From: a virus
DNA length: 46,150 nt
Virus record (IMG/VR): IMGVR_UViG_3300037247_000371
Location: 1 to 46,150 of that record
Strand: one strand, 5' to 3'
Below the pieces are notes generated by a model that made no database searches, had not been told where the DNA came from, and saw only the letters and a program-made list of their open reading frames with translations. Positions 13,375 to 19,462 of this stretch are shown here, piece after piece. The translations under genes and the position numbers were made by a program. How positions within the stretch are numbered: the first letter of the stretch is position 1; each line of letters begins with the position of its first letter.

Positions 13375-13492
13375 CGGCGGGTATCGGATTCGAACCGATG
13401 CTGCCAGCGACTAATGAATGGATAGTCCGCGTGTACTTTGCGGTAGTTGCCACGTTTCGCCCCGGTGGCCTGCCATATTAACCTAACCCGCC
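13375..13492 (-). tRNA. tRNA-like element with enlarged centre (118 nt)
   Basis: The 5' strand GGCGGGT (13486-13492) and the 3' strand ACCCGCC (13376-13382) form a perfect 7-bp acceptor stem with a G discriminator. The T arm is canonical (ATCGG-TTCGAAT-CCGAT, 13383-13399). The D arm fits GGTT-AATATGGCA-GGCC, with GG in the loop. The region between D and T arms is 67 nt instead of about 22: four pairs CCGG/CTGG could form an anticodon stem around a 53-nt loop, leaving a normal 4-nt variable loop. Removing about 45 nt would give a 73-nt tRNA. The insert contains small hairpins (CCGC/GCGG, GACTA/TAGTC). No anticodon can be assigned. CCA is not encoded. It starts directly after a terminator. Confidence 0.55.
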
Positions 13493-13543
13493 AAAAATAA
13501 AAAACCCCTAAACAAACGGTCGCAGTATCTGTAAAGGGGTTTT
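13493..13543 (-). terminator. Intrinsic terminator before the tRNA-like element
   Basis: On the minus strand AAAACCCCT pairs with AGGGGTTTT (13501-13509 with 13535-13543), with a further ACAGA/TTTGT inner stem, followed by TTTTTTATTTTT. It would end transcription of the small-gene block to the right. The T-run abuts the first base of the tRNA-like gene. Confidence 0.85.
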
Positions 13544-13647
13544 CAGGTCCAAGCCTTTCGGCTAAAACTTTATTGAAATATCCCAGTCCTGCGACGGCTG
13601 TAATTTCGTTTATGTAAATCATATTAGACCATACTTTCTCTATCGTG

Positions 13648-13848
13648 TCAATCACTACTTTCAGGCTTGTTTTCCAATTGCTTCATTTGAGCCAGCCAAT
13701 AAACATCATTGTAATCATAATTTCCAGAATTCATTGATTTAATTAAGCACTCTCGACAATATCGAGGTTGCATTATTCCTTCTTCTCGACAGGCGTTGCA
13801 AAGTTCTCTTTCCTCTCCACACACCGCACAAATTGCTATATCTGCCAT
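13648..13848 (-). CDS. Small zinc-ribbon protein
   Basis: 66 residues beginning MADIAICAVCGEERELCNAC, then YCRECLIKSMNSGNYDYNDVYWLAQM. Three CxxC pairs suggest one or two zinc ribbons. It starts directly after the stop of the upstream cysteine-rich gene (TGA then ATG). Probably the last gene before the terminator at 13543. Function unknown. Confidence 0.65.
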   Translation of the reverse strand: MADIAICAVCGEERELCNACREEGIMQPRYCRECLIKSMNSGNYDYNDVYWLAQMKQLENKPESSD

Positions 13849-14019
13849 TCAATCCTCCTCGCAATATTTGCATTCATCCCAGCACTTTTTCCAATAATGA
13901 TCAGACATCATACATTCATCCCTTTTCCATTTATCACAGGTATCGGTGCATACGATGCTGTCCCGTTCACATTCTATGGCCTCGGGAGGTTCGCGACGAT
14001 CTGGGATTGTTAGCTCCAT
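13849..14019 (-). CDS. Cysteine-rich small protein
   Basis: 56 residues. The C-terminal half CTDTCDKWKRDECMMSDHYWKKCWDECKYCEED has a regular CxxxC pattern that looks like repeated twin-cysteine helices. The start overlaps the end of the membrane peptide gene 14010-14123. No family recognised. Confidence 0.6.
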   Translation of the reverse strand: MELTIPDRREPPEAIECERDSIVCTDTCDKWKRDECMMSDHYWKKCWDECKYCEED

Positions 14020-14123
14020 AATATTTCCATAAAAATACCGATGACTATTGTGGCTGCAAGAAAGCCGTAGATAAAACCGATCGTTTTGCCCTCCCTGAAT
14101 GCTCTTTCTATGTGAGTTTCCAT
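14010..14123 (-). CDS. Single-span membrane peptide
   Basis: 37 residues. After METHIERAFREGK follows one hydrophobic segment (TIGFIYGFLAATIVIGIFM). AAAGGAAGTAAT is a good ribosome site. Such peptides are common in phage accessory regions; inner membrane location is inferred, function unknown. Confidence 0.6.
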   Translation of the reverse strand: METHIERAFREGKTIGFIYGFLAATIVIGIFMEILWS

Positions 14124-14147
14124 ATTACTTCCTTTGTAATAATAGGG

Positions 14148-14459
14148 TTATTTCTTTTGCAAAAAGTCAGCAACGGCTTTGGCAAACCACTCAGGGTTAA
14201 TCAAATATCTTCTAATCGTTTGGTCACTTACACTTAACCCAGAGTGGAAATGACCTCGACTGAACTCATCGAACCACTCTTGCTTTATTGCCCATGTCCA
14301 AAGTTTGCCAAAGCCTTCCCACGTCAGGAAGTTGTCGTGCATTCCAACATTTGACATGCTGCTTCTTTGTCCACACTTGTCGCAAGGGGTTGATCTATCA
14401 GGCCAATCATGCCAGCATTCACCCATTGCCTCTGTTAAAAATTTATTCAATTCTTCCAT
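14148..14459 (-). CDS. Phage protein with zinc-like motif
   Basis: 103 residues. ECWHDWPDRSTPCDKCGQ near residues 14-32 could bind zinc. The C-terminal half (FGKLWTWAIKQEWFDEFS, then INPEWFAKAVADFLQKK) recurs in phage proteins of unknown function. The ribosome site is weak, so translation may depend on the upstream gene at 14488-14655. Confidence 0.65.
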   Translation of the reverse strand: MEELNKFLTEAMGECWHDWPDRSTPCDKCGQRSSMSNVGMHDNFLTWEGFGKLWTWAIKQEWFDEFSRGHFHSGLSVSDQTIRRYLINPEWFAKAVADFLQKK

Positions 14460-14487
14460 CTTATTTAAGGTTTATAGTTAAACAAAT

Positions 14488-14655
14488 TTAAACCCAAGCT
14501 ACGAAGAATTTTCCACCCCAAGTAGCTCCTGGATATTTCATAAGGAAACCTTTCAAATCTTTCCATTTCATTCCTTGGGAATCAACCCTTTTCAGCAATC
14601 CGTTCCTTTCCAGATTCCTTTTTATCTTTCTCGTTATCACCGTTCTGTCCTTCAT
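14488..14655 (-). CDS. Small basic protein
   Basis: 55 residues beginning MKDRTVITRKIKRNLERNGL and ending YPGATWGGKFFVAWV. The ribosome site AAAGGGAGGACTAGA is strong. Basic, perhaps nucleic-acid binding. No family recognised. The 14656-14798 gap upstream has GGCTGGCAG/GGCAGCCAG repeats but no gene. Confidence 0.6.
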   Translation of the reverse strand: MKDRTVITRKIKRNLERNGLLKRVDSQGMKWKDLKGFLMKYPGATWGGKFFVAWV

Positions 14656-14798
14656 TCTAGTCCTCCCTTTAGAGTTTATATTGATTTGGGGCTGGCAGCG
14701 CAGTACGGCTCATATTGATCTTCCAGCAGGGGAGTTTCTTATAGGCCCCGTTGTCGTTCTCACTGGTTCTGGCAGCCAGCACCAAAATTGTTGAAGAG

Positions 14799-14984
14799 TT
14801 ACTTTGCCTTTCTATGCTTCATTTTTGTGGACTTTCTCACGCGGTTCATGTTTAGCTTTCTCTTCCTGGTTGACCCCCGCCCTCTTCTTCCGTTGCCTCT
14901 ATATCCGTTATTGCCAATATCCTTGAAAACATCCATCGGCCAAGCGGAAAGGCCTCTAGCATATACCATCAATTCATTTAACAT
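14799..14984 (-). CDS. Small basic protein with Arg/Lys tail
   Basis: 61 residues with AAGGAG six bases before the ATG. An uncharged N-terminus (MLNELMVYARGLSAWPMDVF) is followed by a glycine/arginine and lysine-rich tail (GYRGNGRRGRGSTRKRKL...). It may bind nucleic acid. The mRNA start is preceded by the stable UUCG hairpin at 15009-15024. Confidence 0.55.
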   Translation of the reverse strand: MLNELMVYARGLSAWPMDVFKDIGNNGYRGNGRRGRGSTRKRKLNMNRVRKSTKMKHRKAK

Positions 14985-15008
14985 AGTCGCTCCTTAGATT
15001 AAAGTAGA

Positions 15009-15024
15009 CGGCCCCGAAGGGCCG
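15009..15024 (-). terminator. UUCG-capped hairpin, weak terminator or leader element
   Basis: On the minus strand CGGCCC-TTCG-GGGCCG is a perfect 6-bp stem with a UUCG tetraloop. The following TCTACTTTAATC is only a poor T-run, so it may be a leader stem or an mRNA 3'-end stabiliser rather than a terminator. Confidence 0.5.
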
Positions 15025-15037
15025 CCTATGGCCGAAC

Positions 15038-15119
15038 GGGATAACGTCACGGGAAAAGGATTCCCAAGGATGAATCCGGCCAATCTGTAATTTGTTTGAT
15101 TTGTTTTCAACGTTATCCC
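15038..15119. repeat. 10-bp perfect inverted repeat with structured interior
   Basis: GGGATAACGT (15038-15047) is exactly complementary to ACGTTATCCC (15110-15119). The 62-nt interior includes further small complementary pieces (e.g. GGGAA...TTCCC). The whole 15024-15140 gap is non-coding and may encode a structured RNA. Confidence 0.5.
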
Positions 15120-15140
15120 TAAGCGTTAAAGTAATTATAC

Positions 15141-15535
15141 CTACCTTGTTTTAAGATTGCAATCCTTAATATTTATTATTATCCTGTAAACCTCTCTCGC
15201 CTCTTCAATATCTCTTAAATTTGCCGTGTGATACTTCCATCCTATTTTTTCGCTAATGAGGACATAAAGTTCTTTCCTTTTTCGTTTATCTCCACCCCAC
15301 ATAGGGTCGAGTATTTTATGTATTTCCTTTCGGACCTTTCTTAATTCAGGTGTAGGTATGTGTCCTAGTGGCTGCGTTCTGTTCTTCGTTTTGTGATGAC
15401 AGCCGACAAAGTTCCCGCAAACGTCGCACTTCCAAAACGGAAGCCTTGTAAATCTTCCCTGTGAAAATAAATCTCGATGCCATTTGTTAGTCTTGCATCT
15501 ACCTTTTTATTGCAGCCACAACAGTAAATCTCCAT
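15141..15535 (-). pseudogene. Zinc-finger phage protein (DUF3268-like) split by a frameshift
   Basis: The frame beginning MEIYCCGCNKKVDARLTNG runs to EDLQ and then leaves phase near 15443-15448. In the -1 frame it resumes as LPFWKCDVCGNFVGCHHKTK and continues (PLGHIPTPELRKVRKEIHKILDPMWGG ... EEAREVYRIIINI) to a TAG at 15141. Together they make the well-known phage zinc-finger family: CxxC near the start, PFW-CD-CG-xxVGCHHKTK, PLG. One missing base restores the protein. No canonical slippery heptamer is seen, so a mutation or sequencing error is more likely than programmed frameshifting. An ATG at 15550 is an alternative start. Confidence 0.75.
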
Positions 15536-15620
15536 AATTAATATTCCCATAAATTCAACTACTTATTATATGTTACCGAAAATTACTTCGGGAACGACAT
15601 CTTTACATTTGGGACATTCT

Positions 15621-15788
15621 TTAATCTTCAGTTAAATCTAATATCTGAACGAGTTCGCCTGTTTTACTATCCCTATAAAAGACATTATTTTCTCTTGCCA
15701 GTCGGTATATTTCATCAGGGATATGCCCGGCTAGCCGATCTTCCTCGGTCAACTCAATTATTATATCTTGTGTCATCTTCTCAGTCAT
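15621..15788 (-). CDS. Small acidic protein
   Basis: 55 residues beginning MTEKMTQDIIIELTEEDRLA; starts in an ATGA overlap with the NinB stop. The text GHIPDEIYRLARENNVFYRDSKTGELVQI is protein-like. No family recognised. Just after it, another frame holds a short CPKCKD segment without a start codon. Confidence 0.6.
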   Translation of the reverse strand: MTEKMTQDIIIELTEEDRLAGHIPDEIYRLARENNVFYRDSKTGELVQILDLTED

Positions 15789-16177
15789 TTCAGCATGGCC
15801 TCATGATACAGGTCGTCGGGATGTGGCAGCACCGTTCCCGTCTCGCTTGCCTTGATATCGATATTGTTTAAGAGTAAGGTAAAGTCCTTAGTATTGAGGA
15901 GTGACGTTCTTCGCTGCCGAGGCACCGCGTTGCCCATGCAAGTCAGTTCATCCTCGACAAATGGCCAGCATTGATTGACGGCTATCTCGTACATTTCTTT
16001 GTCGGTGTAGCCGAGGTCTTGCCCCCATATATGCAACCACATGAAAAGAAGCCTGTTCTGAGCATTGCTTCGATTTTTCTTATAGGGCTTTAATTCAAGA
16101 TCCCAAGGTTTCTTTAAATTGAGCGCGGCTATCTTTTCAAATGCCCGCTCCCTTCCTGATTCGTCTTTAATTATCAT
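15785..16177 (-). CDS. ninB: NinB/YbcN-type recombination protein
   Basis: 130 residues. LKPYKKNRSNAQNRLLFMWLHIWGQDLGYTDKEMYEIAVNQCWPFVEDE matches the NinB family (basic RS-AQNRL core, then helix with LGYT). LNTKDFTLLLNNIDIKASETGTVLPHPDDLYHEAM is the typical C-terminus. Lambda NinB (Orf) is a recombination mediator that helps load annealing proteins at single-strand binding protein. It starts in an ATGA overlap with the upstream gene. Together with ERF, YqaJ and NinG-like genes it forms a Red/Nin-like recombination set. Confidence 0.88.
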   Translation of the reverse strand: MIIKDESGRERAFEKIAALNLKKPWDLELKPYKKNRSNAQNRLLFMWLHIWGQDLGYTDKEMYEIAVNQCWPFVEDELTCMGNAVPRQRRTSLLNTKDFTLLLNNIDIKASETGTVLPHPDDLYHEAMLK

Positions 16178-16380
16178 ATCACTACCTCCCAGTTATTCCA
16201 GGGAAACATATCAACAGCCCCATCCGGCTTCCGTATGGTTCCGTTCTCGATGAGCCGATCGACAGCACACGCCCTCGCCCGGTCGCTCGTTACCCAATAA
16301 TAAGGAAAGCCGCCGTGAGCCATAATTTGGTTGATTACCTTTTGCTCCTTACCGAGTTTTGTTCTTCCGTCTATTATCAT
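16174..16380 (-). CDS. Small phage protein upstream of ninB
   Basis: 68 residues. KEQKVINQIMAHGGFPYYWVTSDRARACAVDRLIENGTI looks like a winged-helix-type fragment. It is coupled to ninB by a four-base overlap. No named family recognised. Confidence 0.65.
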   Translation of the reverse strand: MIIDGRTKLGKEQKVINQIMAHGGFPYYWVTSDRARACAVDRLIENGTIRKPDGAVDMFPWNNWEVVI

Positions 16381-16393
16381 TGTTTCTTCAATC

Positions 16394-16498
16394 TCAGATG
16401 CCCGTTATTGACGGTGAGGGCTTCAAAGAAATTCTTATAAAATACTTTTGACTTCTGCCTTCGAAAAGTAACGCTAATATCTTCTCTCTCAATTTCAT
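16394..16498 (-). CDS. Possible 34-residue basic peptide
   Basis: Starts one base after the stop of the upstream gene and reads MKLREKILALLFEGRSQKYF, then a short basic tail. Size and position fit a small phage gene, but there is no other support. Confidence 0.35.
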   Translation of the reverse strand: MKLREKILALLFEGRSQKYFIRISLKPSPSITGI

Positions 16499-16499
16499 C

Positions 16500-17045
16500 T
16501 CACACCTTGTCCTTTGGGATTTCGAGGATCATTTTCATGGGAGGTTTACTTAGTAATATTGTAGGATTGAATTGATAACTATTAAAAACCGGATAAATAC
16601 AATTAATATCGTGGCTGTTCCATGTAACATCAACCTCAATCCTCTCCACGCTCTCATCTTCCACCGGAGGGTAGAGGCGGGTCCATCCACTTTTACTGTG
16701 AATTACATCTTTCCTTATATCCTTGTTTCCGGTCATGAAGCCCAGTATACCTTTTTCTGATAAAACCCCTGATTGGCTCATCATGTTTAAACCGAGGCTA
16801 ATGCAAGTAAAGAAATTTAATCTACATTGATCGCCATCATAGTATTCCCATAGCTCTCCACGCGTCTCCGGCCTGATTTCCTCTTCTTCGTAATGGGGGC
16901 TCCAGTCACCCACTATATCCTCCAACATCACAAGGGAGTCATCATCGTCCCACCTCAGTATGCTAAATTCATCACGGAATGCAATTCGGTTTGATGTCGT
17001 GCTTTCTATTTTGCCGTCAACTTCTAGGGCTTCTGCTACATTCAT
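16500..17045 (-). CDS. Phage protein of unknown function
   Basis: 181 residues from the ATG at 17045 (AAAGGGAGGTGTAAG upstream); the frame is open to 17081 but that start lacks a ribosome site. The protein is acidic and beta-rich (DEFSILRWDDDDSLVMLEDIVGDWSPHY ... WTRLYPPVEDESVERIEVDVTWNS). It looks like a single globular domain. No family recognised. Confidence 0.7.
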   Translation of the reverse strand: MNVAEALEVDGKIESTTSNRIAFRDEFSILRWDDDDSLVMLEDIVGDWSPHYEEEEIRPETRGELWEYYDGDQCRLNFFTCISLGLNMMSQSGVLSEKGILGFMTGNKDIRKDVIHSKSGWTRLYPPVEDESVERIEVDVTWNSHDINCIYPVFNSYQFNPTILLSKPPMKMILEIPKDKV

Positions 17046-17071
17046 CTTACACCTCCCTTTAGTTTGTAATA

Positions 17072-17242
17072 TCAAACCCATATCATTATGAGGCCACTTA
17101 CTGCCATAGCCGCAAACCCTATAAATCCCACCGAAACGACTGCAAGCTTATACCATTCAGCAGGATCGTCTTCTGAGCATTTACGAATAAATAGTGCCGA
17201 AAATAAAAAAACCATTCCTGTTTGAAAAATACTATCTAACAT
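17072..17242 (-). CDS. Two-span small membrane protein
   Basis: 56 residues with TTGGAGGTGTGAA as ribosome site. Two hydrophobic segments (QTGMVFLFSALFI and KLAVVSVGFIGFAAMAVSGLIMI) flank a charged RKCSEDDPAEWY loop, so a hairpin in the inner membrane is likely. Holin-like size, but far from the lysis genes. Function unknown. Confidence 0.65.
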   Translation of the reverse strand: MLDSIFQTGMVFLFSALFIRKCSEDDPAEWYKLAVVSVGFIGFAAMAVSGLIMIWV

Positions 17243-17337
17243 TTCACACCTCCAATATTATTGATATTCAAAAACCCGTGTCTTGTCGGGCCGCGTCTCT
17301 ATTCCGTACCTTGTTAGACCAAATAGCGTCGAGTTTC

Positions 17338-17526
17338 TTAATGTGGTTTTGGCGGGTCATTCGTTTTCTTCCTACATCCGCACTCGAACCGTGGGGCATA
17401 ATGTTCATCACACCACCCACAAGACCAGTGGCCTGTTTCCCCGGCTTGGTTGCAGTTTACTCTTTCTAGGTCGTCATGTTCAGGCTTCCTGCCAGTTCTG
17501 TCCTCAAAATCATTCCCATCTATCAT
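17338..17526 (-). CDS. Small cysteine-rich protein
   Basis: 62 residues from the ATG at 17526, which has GAGGAGGAGAAT directly upstream. CNQAGETGHWSCGWCDEHYAPRFECGCRKK has five cysteines and two histidines, probably a zinc site. The first bases overlap the end region of gene 17541-17699. Confidence 0.6.
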   Translation of the reverse strand: MIDGNDFEDRTGRKPEHDDLERVNCNQAGETGHWSCGWCDEHYAPRFECGCRKKTNDPPKPH

Positions 17527-17540
17527 ATTCTCCTCCTCAA

Positions 17541-17699
17541 TTATGGTTGACATTGTTTGCACTCCTTACACACCTCATCGTCTCTGGCAAAATGTCTTTC
17601 TCTGGCCTCGGATATCGGTATGATCTCACCATCAACAACGTTGCAAAGGATATGCCTTTCCTCTTTTGATATTCCGGGGGCGTTGTCGTGAGCGTTCAT
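17541..17699 (-). CDS. Small zinc-binding-like protein
   Basis: 52 residues beginning MNAHDNAPGISKEERHILCN and ending DDEVCKECKQCQP. Four cysteines could form a zinc site. It overlaps the upstream stop as ATGA and contains the ribosome site of the next gene in its 3' end. Confidence 0.6.
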   Translation of the reverse strand: MNAHDNAPGISKEERHILCNVVDGEIIPISEARERHFARDDEVCKECKQCQP

Positions 17700-17911
17700 T
17701 TAGCACTTCCATAACTTAGCAGCCTCACTGGGCGACAACCTTTAATCTTTGCCGCCGACTTCATGGCAGAATTCAGGGAGCTACCTATGATACCAGCCTT
17801 TACATACCAAATGCAAAGGCAGTATAGACAAAAACCGTGTGAAGAACTGGTATTGTCGAGGGGCTCCTTGTCTCCCAGTACTTGATTGCAGTTGCTGCAT
17901 ACGCTTATCAT
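17696..17911 (-). CDS. Small zinc-ribbon-like protein
   Basis: 71 residues. CSNCNQVLGD and CLYCLCIWYVKAG give two CxxC pairs, then a basic tail. AAAAGGGAGGCATC is a strong ribosome site. Unknown function; part of a chain of small overlapping genes. Confidence 0.6.
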   Translation of the reverse strand: MISVCSNCNQVLGDKEPLDNTSSSHGFCLYCLCIWYVKAGIIGSSLNSAMKSAAKIKGCRPVRLLSYGSAK

Positions 17912-17936
17912 GATGCCTCCCTTTTATATGTAATTA

Positions 17937-18251
17937 TTACTGTGTTAAATTATCGCACATTGGTGTACGCGGCTCCCATCCTTCTAGCTGCGTCACCCAT
18001 ATATTTGCGGGCACTCCATGTCCGCCTTGTGGCCCATACCAGATATCACTACGTCGAGACCCGTCAGGATTTGTACGGTAAACTGTGGCAACTAAAGTGT
18101 CCTCGCAAAAGCTTTTAATCTGCCCCGTGTTGTCCGTTCTTTTGCTTTTAATATGCTGCCCAACAAAAAACATAACCAATTTATGCAACCGACCGCTAAC
18201 CTCGGTGCTCAATCGATCTGTGTTGCTTTCTGGTGTCATTGTCTTGTCCAT
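17937..18251 (-). CDS. Cassette protein with attC I-encoded N-terminus
   Basis: 104 residues. The ATG at 18251 follows GAAAGGAGACCT in the site I loop. The first about 26 residues are encoded by the attC and end in the codons GTT ATG. The core (MFFVGQHIKSKRTDNTGQIKSFCEDTLVATVYRTNPDGSRRSDIWYGP) is beta-rich and unassigned. The gene runs a few bases past a GTTAAAT (17944-17950) that would be the other junction of the cassette. Function unknown. Confidence 0.65.
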   Translation of the reverse strand: MDKTMTPESNTDRLSTEVSGRLHKLVMFFVGQHIKSKRTDNTGQIKSFCEDTLVATVYRTNPDGSRRSDIWYGPQGGHGVPANIWVTQLEGWEPRTPMCDNLTQ

Positions 18252-18293
18252 AGGTCTCCTTTCTAAATGCGGCCGCTGATAATGGCGTTATAT
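18170..18293 (+). mobile_element. attC-like integron site I (isolated)
   Basis: R boxes ACATAAC (18170-18176) and GTTATAT (18287-18293). Arms TTATGCAACCGACCGC and GCGGCCGCTGATAA pair with several extrahelical bases. The loop shares TCAATCGATC..GTTGCTT..CTG and GGTCTCCTTTC with site H. A GTTAAAT at 17944-17950 fits the GTTRRRY consensus and would delimit a single inserted cassette (17944-18293). Confidence 0.72.
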
Positions 18294-18338
18294 TTATTCC
18301 GGTGTGAGGCCTGTTCAGTTTTCCTTCTGACTTTTTAA

Positions 18339-18443
18339 TCATGACTTGCCCTCCCCTATTTCCTTGTCAAGATCAACCCATGCCTTGAATTGAGGCATCA
18401 ATAGGGCATCTGCTATGGCTGCAAGCTCTACCCATTTATATCG
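18339..18443 (-). pseudogene. In-frame continuation after an amber stop
   Basis: Reading on in frame past the TAG (18444-18446) of the upstream gene gives RYKWVELAAIADALLMPQF, then KAWVDLDKEIGEGKS and a TGA. This is protein-like, but it has no start of its own. It could be the lost C-terminus of the RHH protein or the remnant of a second gene. A further frame from 18342 (MIKKSEGKLNRPHTGINI...) begins in an ATGA overlap and runs into site I, perhaps a gene cut by the cassette. Confidence 0.4.
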
Positions 18444-18605
18444 CTAACACTCCCGTTGTCCTAGCCATAGGTTAATGGCTTCGATAATTCCTTCCGTTAC
18501 CGTTTTTTGATCTGTCTTGCAAGCACCTACAAATCTTGCCCACAGAATAACGGGAACTTTCTTGATTGATTTATCTTGCGTCTCTTGAATTTCTTTTGCT
18601 GTCAT
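18444..18605 (-). CDS. Ribbon-helix-helix-like small protein
   Basis: 53 residues. KKVPVILWARFVGACKTDQKTVTEGIIEAINLWL has the beta strand, helix, turn (KTVTE), helix pattern of CopG/Arc-type DNA-binding proteins. GGGAGGCATAAT is the ribosome site. It ends with TAG, after which the same frame stays open. Located directly after the nuclease-like/LacI-HTH gene, it may be a regulator. Confidence 0.65.
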   Translation of the reverse strand: MTAKEIQETQDKSIKKVPVILWARFVGACKTDQKTVTEGIIEAINLWLGQREC

Positions 18606-18606
18606 A

Positions 18607-19278
18607 TTATGCCTCCCTTAAGGTATTAGATATTTTTTCTATGGTTTTACTTTTCAGCTTATGCCTATTGTTATAATAATTAAAGATCGTTGATACAGAA
18701 AGTCCTGTGATATCGGCTTTGTCTCTCAGTGTCATTTTTTCATGTCCCAATGCCAGTGAAGATGAACCTAGAAGGTGGACAACTTCTATTGGGTCGTACT
18801 TGTATCCCCCCTGAAGATAACGAACCAAAGCCGGATACCTTACACCATTCACCCTAGCAAATGTTGCTATATTATGCCCACTAGCAACTATCGCTTGCAA
18901 TAATTCTTTTTGATTAGCAGTGGCACCTTCTCTTTTTAGCAGCTTACTGAGTGGAGTTGATATGTACTTTCTTGGCCCTGCCGCTGGCTTTACGCTAGAA
19001 ACTCTCGGGCCGTGTGGTTTATATAATGAACCGTCTGGCTTTACTATCTCTAATCTAAGGTCGGGATATTCAGAAGCAAACAGCTTATATTTCTTCCTGT
19101 TGTAACTATATGCCTGTCTAGTGCCCACAACCTCATAGAATATACCATCATCTACAACATAAAAATCTGGACGGTATGAATGGTATGGCGGAGGTAATTT
19201 AAACTTTTTTGGTTGCTCAAAGTAAAGCTTGCCGCCTCTTTCTAATAATGCAGCAAACTGGTCCTCGGATGCGCTCAT
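18607..19278 (-). CDS. PD-(D/E)xK-like domain fused to LacI-type HTH
   Basis: 223 residues. N-terminal part: PPYHSYRPDFYVVDDGIFYEVVGTRQAYSYNRKKYKLF resembles a restriction-endonuclease fold with D38 of PDF and E49, though the usual ExK lysine is replaced (EVV). C-terminal residues 182-223 (TLRDKADITGLSVSTIFNYYNNRHKLKSKTIEKISNTL) match a LacI-family HTH. Middle residues 118-165 look like a second helical DNA-binding part. AAAGGAGCGGTTC is the ribosome site. A promoter with a perfect palindrome lies just upstream, so it is probably autoregulated. It may be a transcription factor using an inactive nuclease fold for binding. Confidence 0.65.
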   Translation of the reverse strand: MSASEDQFAALLERGGKLYFEQPKKFKLPPPYHSYRPDFYVVDDGIFYEVVGTRQAYSYNRKKYKLFASEYPDLRLEIVKPDGSLYKPHGPRVSSVKPAAGPRKYISTPLSKLLKREGATANQKELLQAIVASGHNIATFARVNGVRYPALVRYLQGGYKYDPIEVVHLLGSSSLALGHEKMTLRDKADITGLSVSTIFNYYNNRHKLKSKTIEKISNTLREA

Positions 19279-19309
19279 GAACCGCTCCTTTCGTTAATTT
19301 GATAAAACA

Positions 19310-19338
19310 AGTTTACCACAGTAAACACATGAATGCAA
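19310..19338 (-). promoter_or_regulatory. Promoter with palindromic operator before the HTH gene
   Basis: On the minus strand TTGCAT (19333-19338) and TAAACT (19310-19315) are 17 bp apart. The perfect inverted repeat GTTTAC-TGTG-GTAAAC (19311-19326) covers the -10 box, the place for a repressor. A LacI-type HTH protein is encoded directly downstream. It restarts transcription after the late terminator. Confidence 0.72.
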
Positions 19339-19364
19339 GCTTTATTTTAAATTAATTTTCAGGC

Positions 19365-19397
19365 AATAAAAACCCCGCTACGTTTCCGCAACGGGGT
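19365..19397 (-). terminator. Late-operon intrinsic terminator
   Basis: On the minus strand ACCCCGTTGC-GGAAAC-GTAGCGGGGT is a 10-bp stem (two G-U pairs) followed by TTTTATT. Two smaller hairpins lie just before it (GGGG/CCCC at 19410-19424 and CCGGG/CCCGG near 19435-19453). It follows the last lysis-region gene. Confidence 0.9.
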
Positions 19398-19462
19398 AAT
19401 TAGGAGTATGGGGAGTTTAACCCCACTTGATGAGGCCGGGGAGATGAAGCCCGGTTATTTGT

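Noticed and set aside
13242-13655. 137-codon minus frame from a GTG at 13655
   Set aside because: It runs through a strong terminator and through the tRNA-like element. The first about 40 codons may be a small gene, but the whole frame is not credible as one protein.
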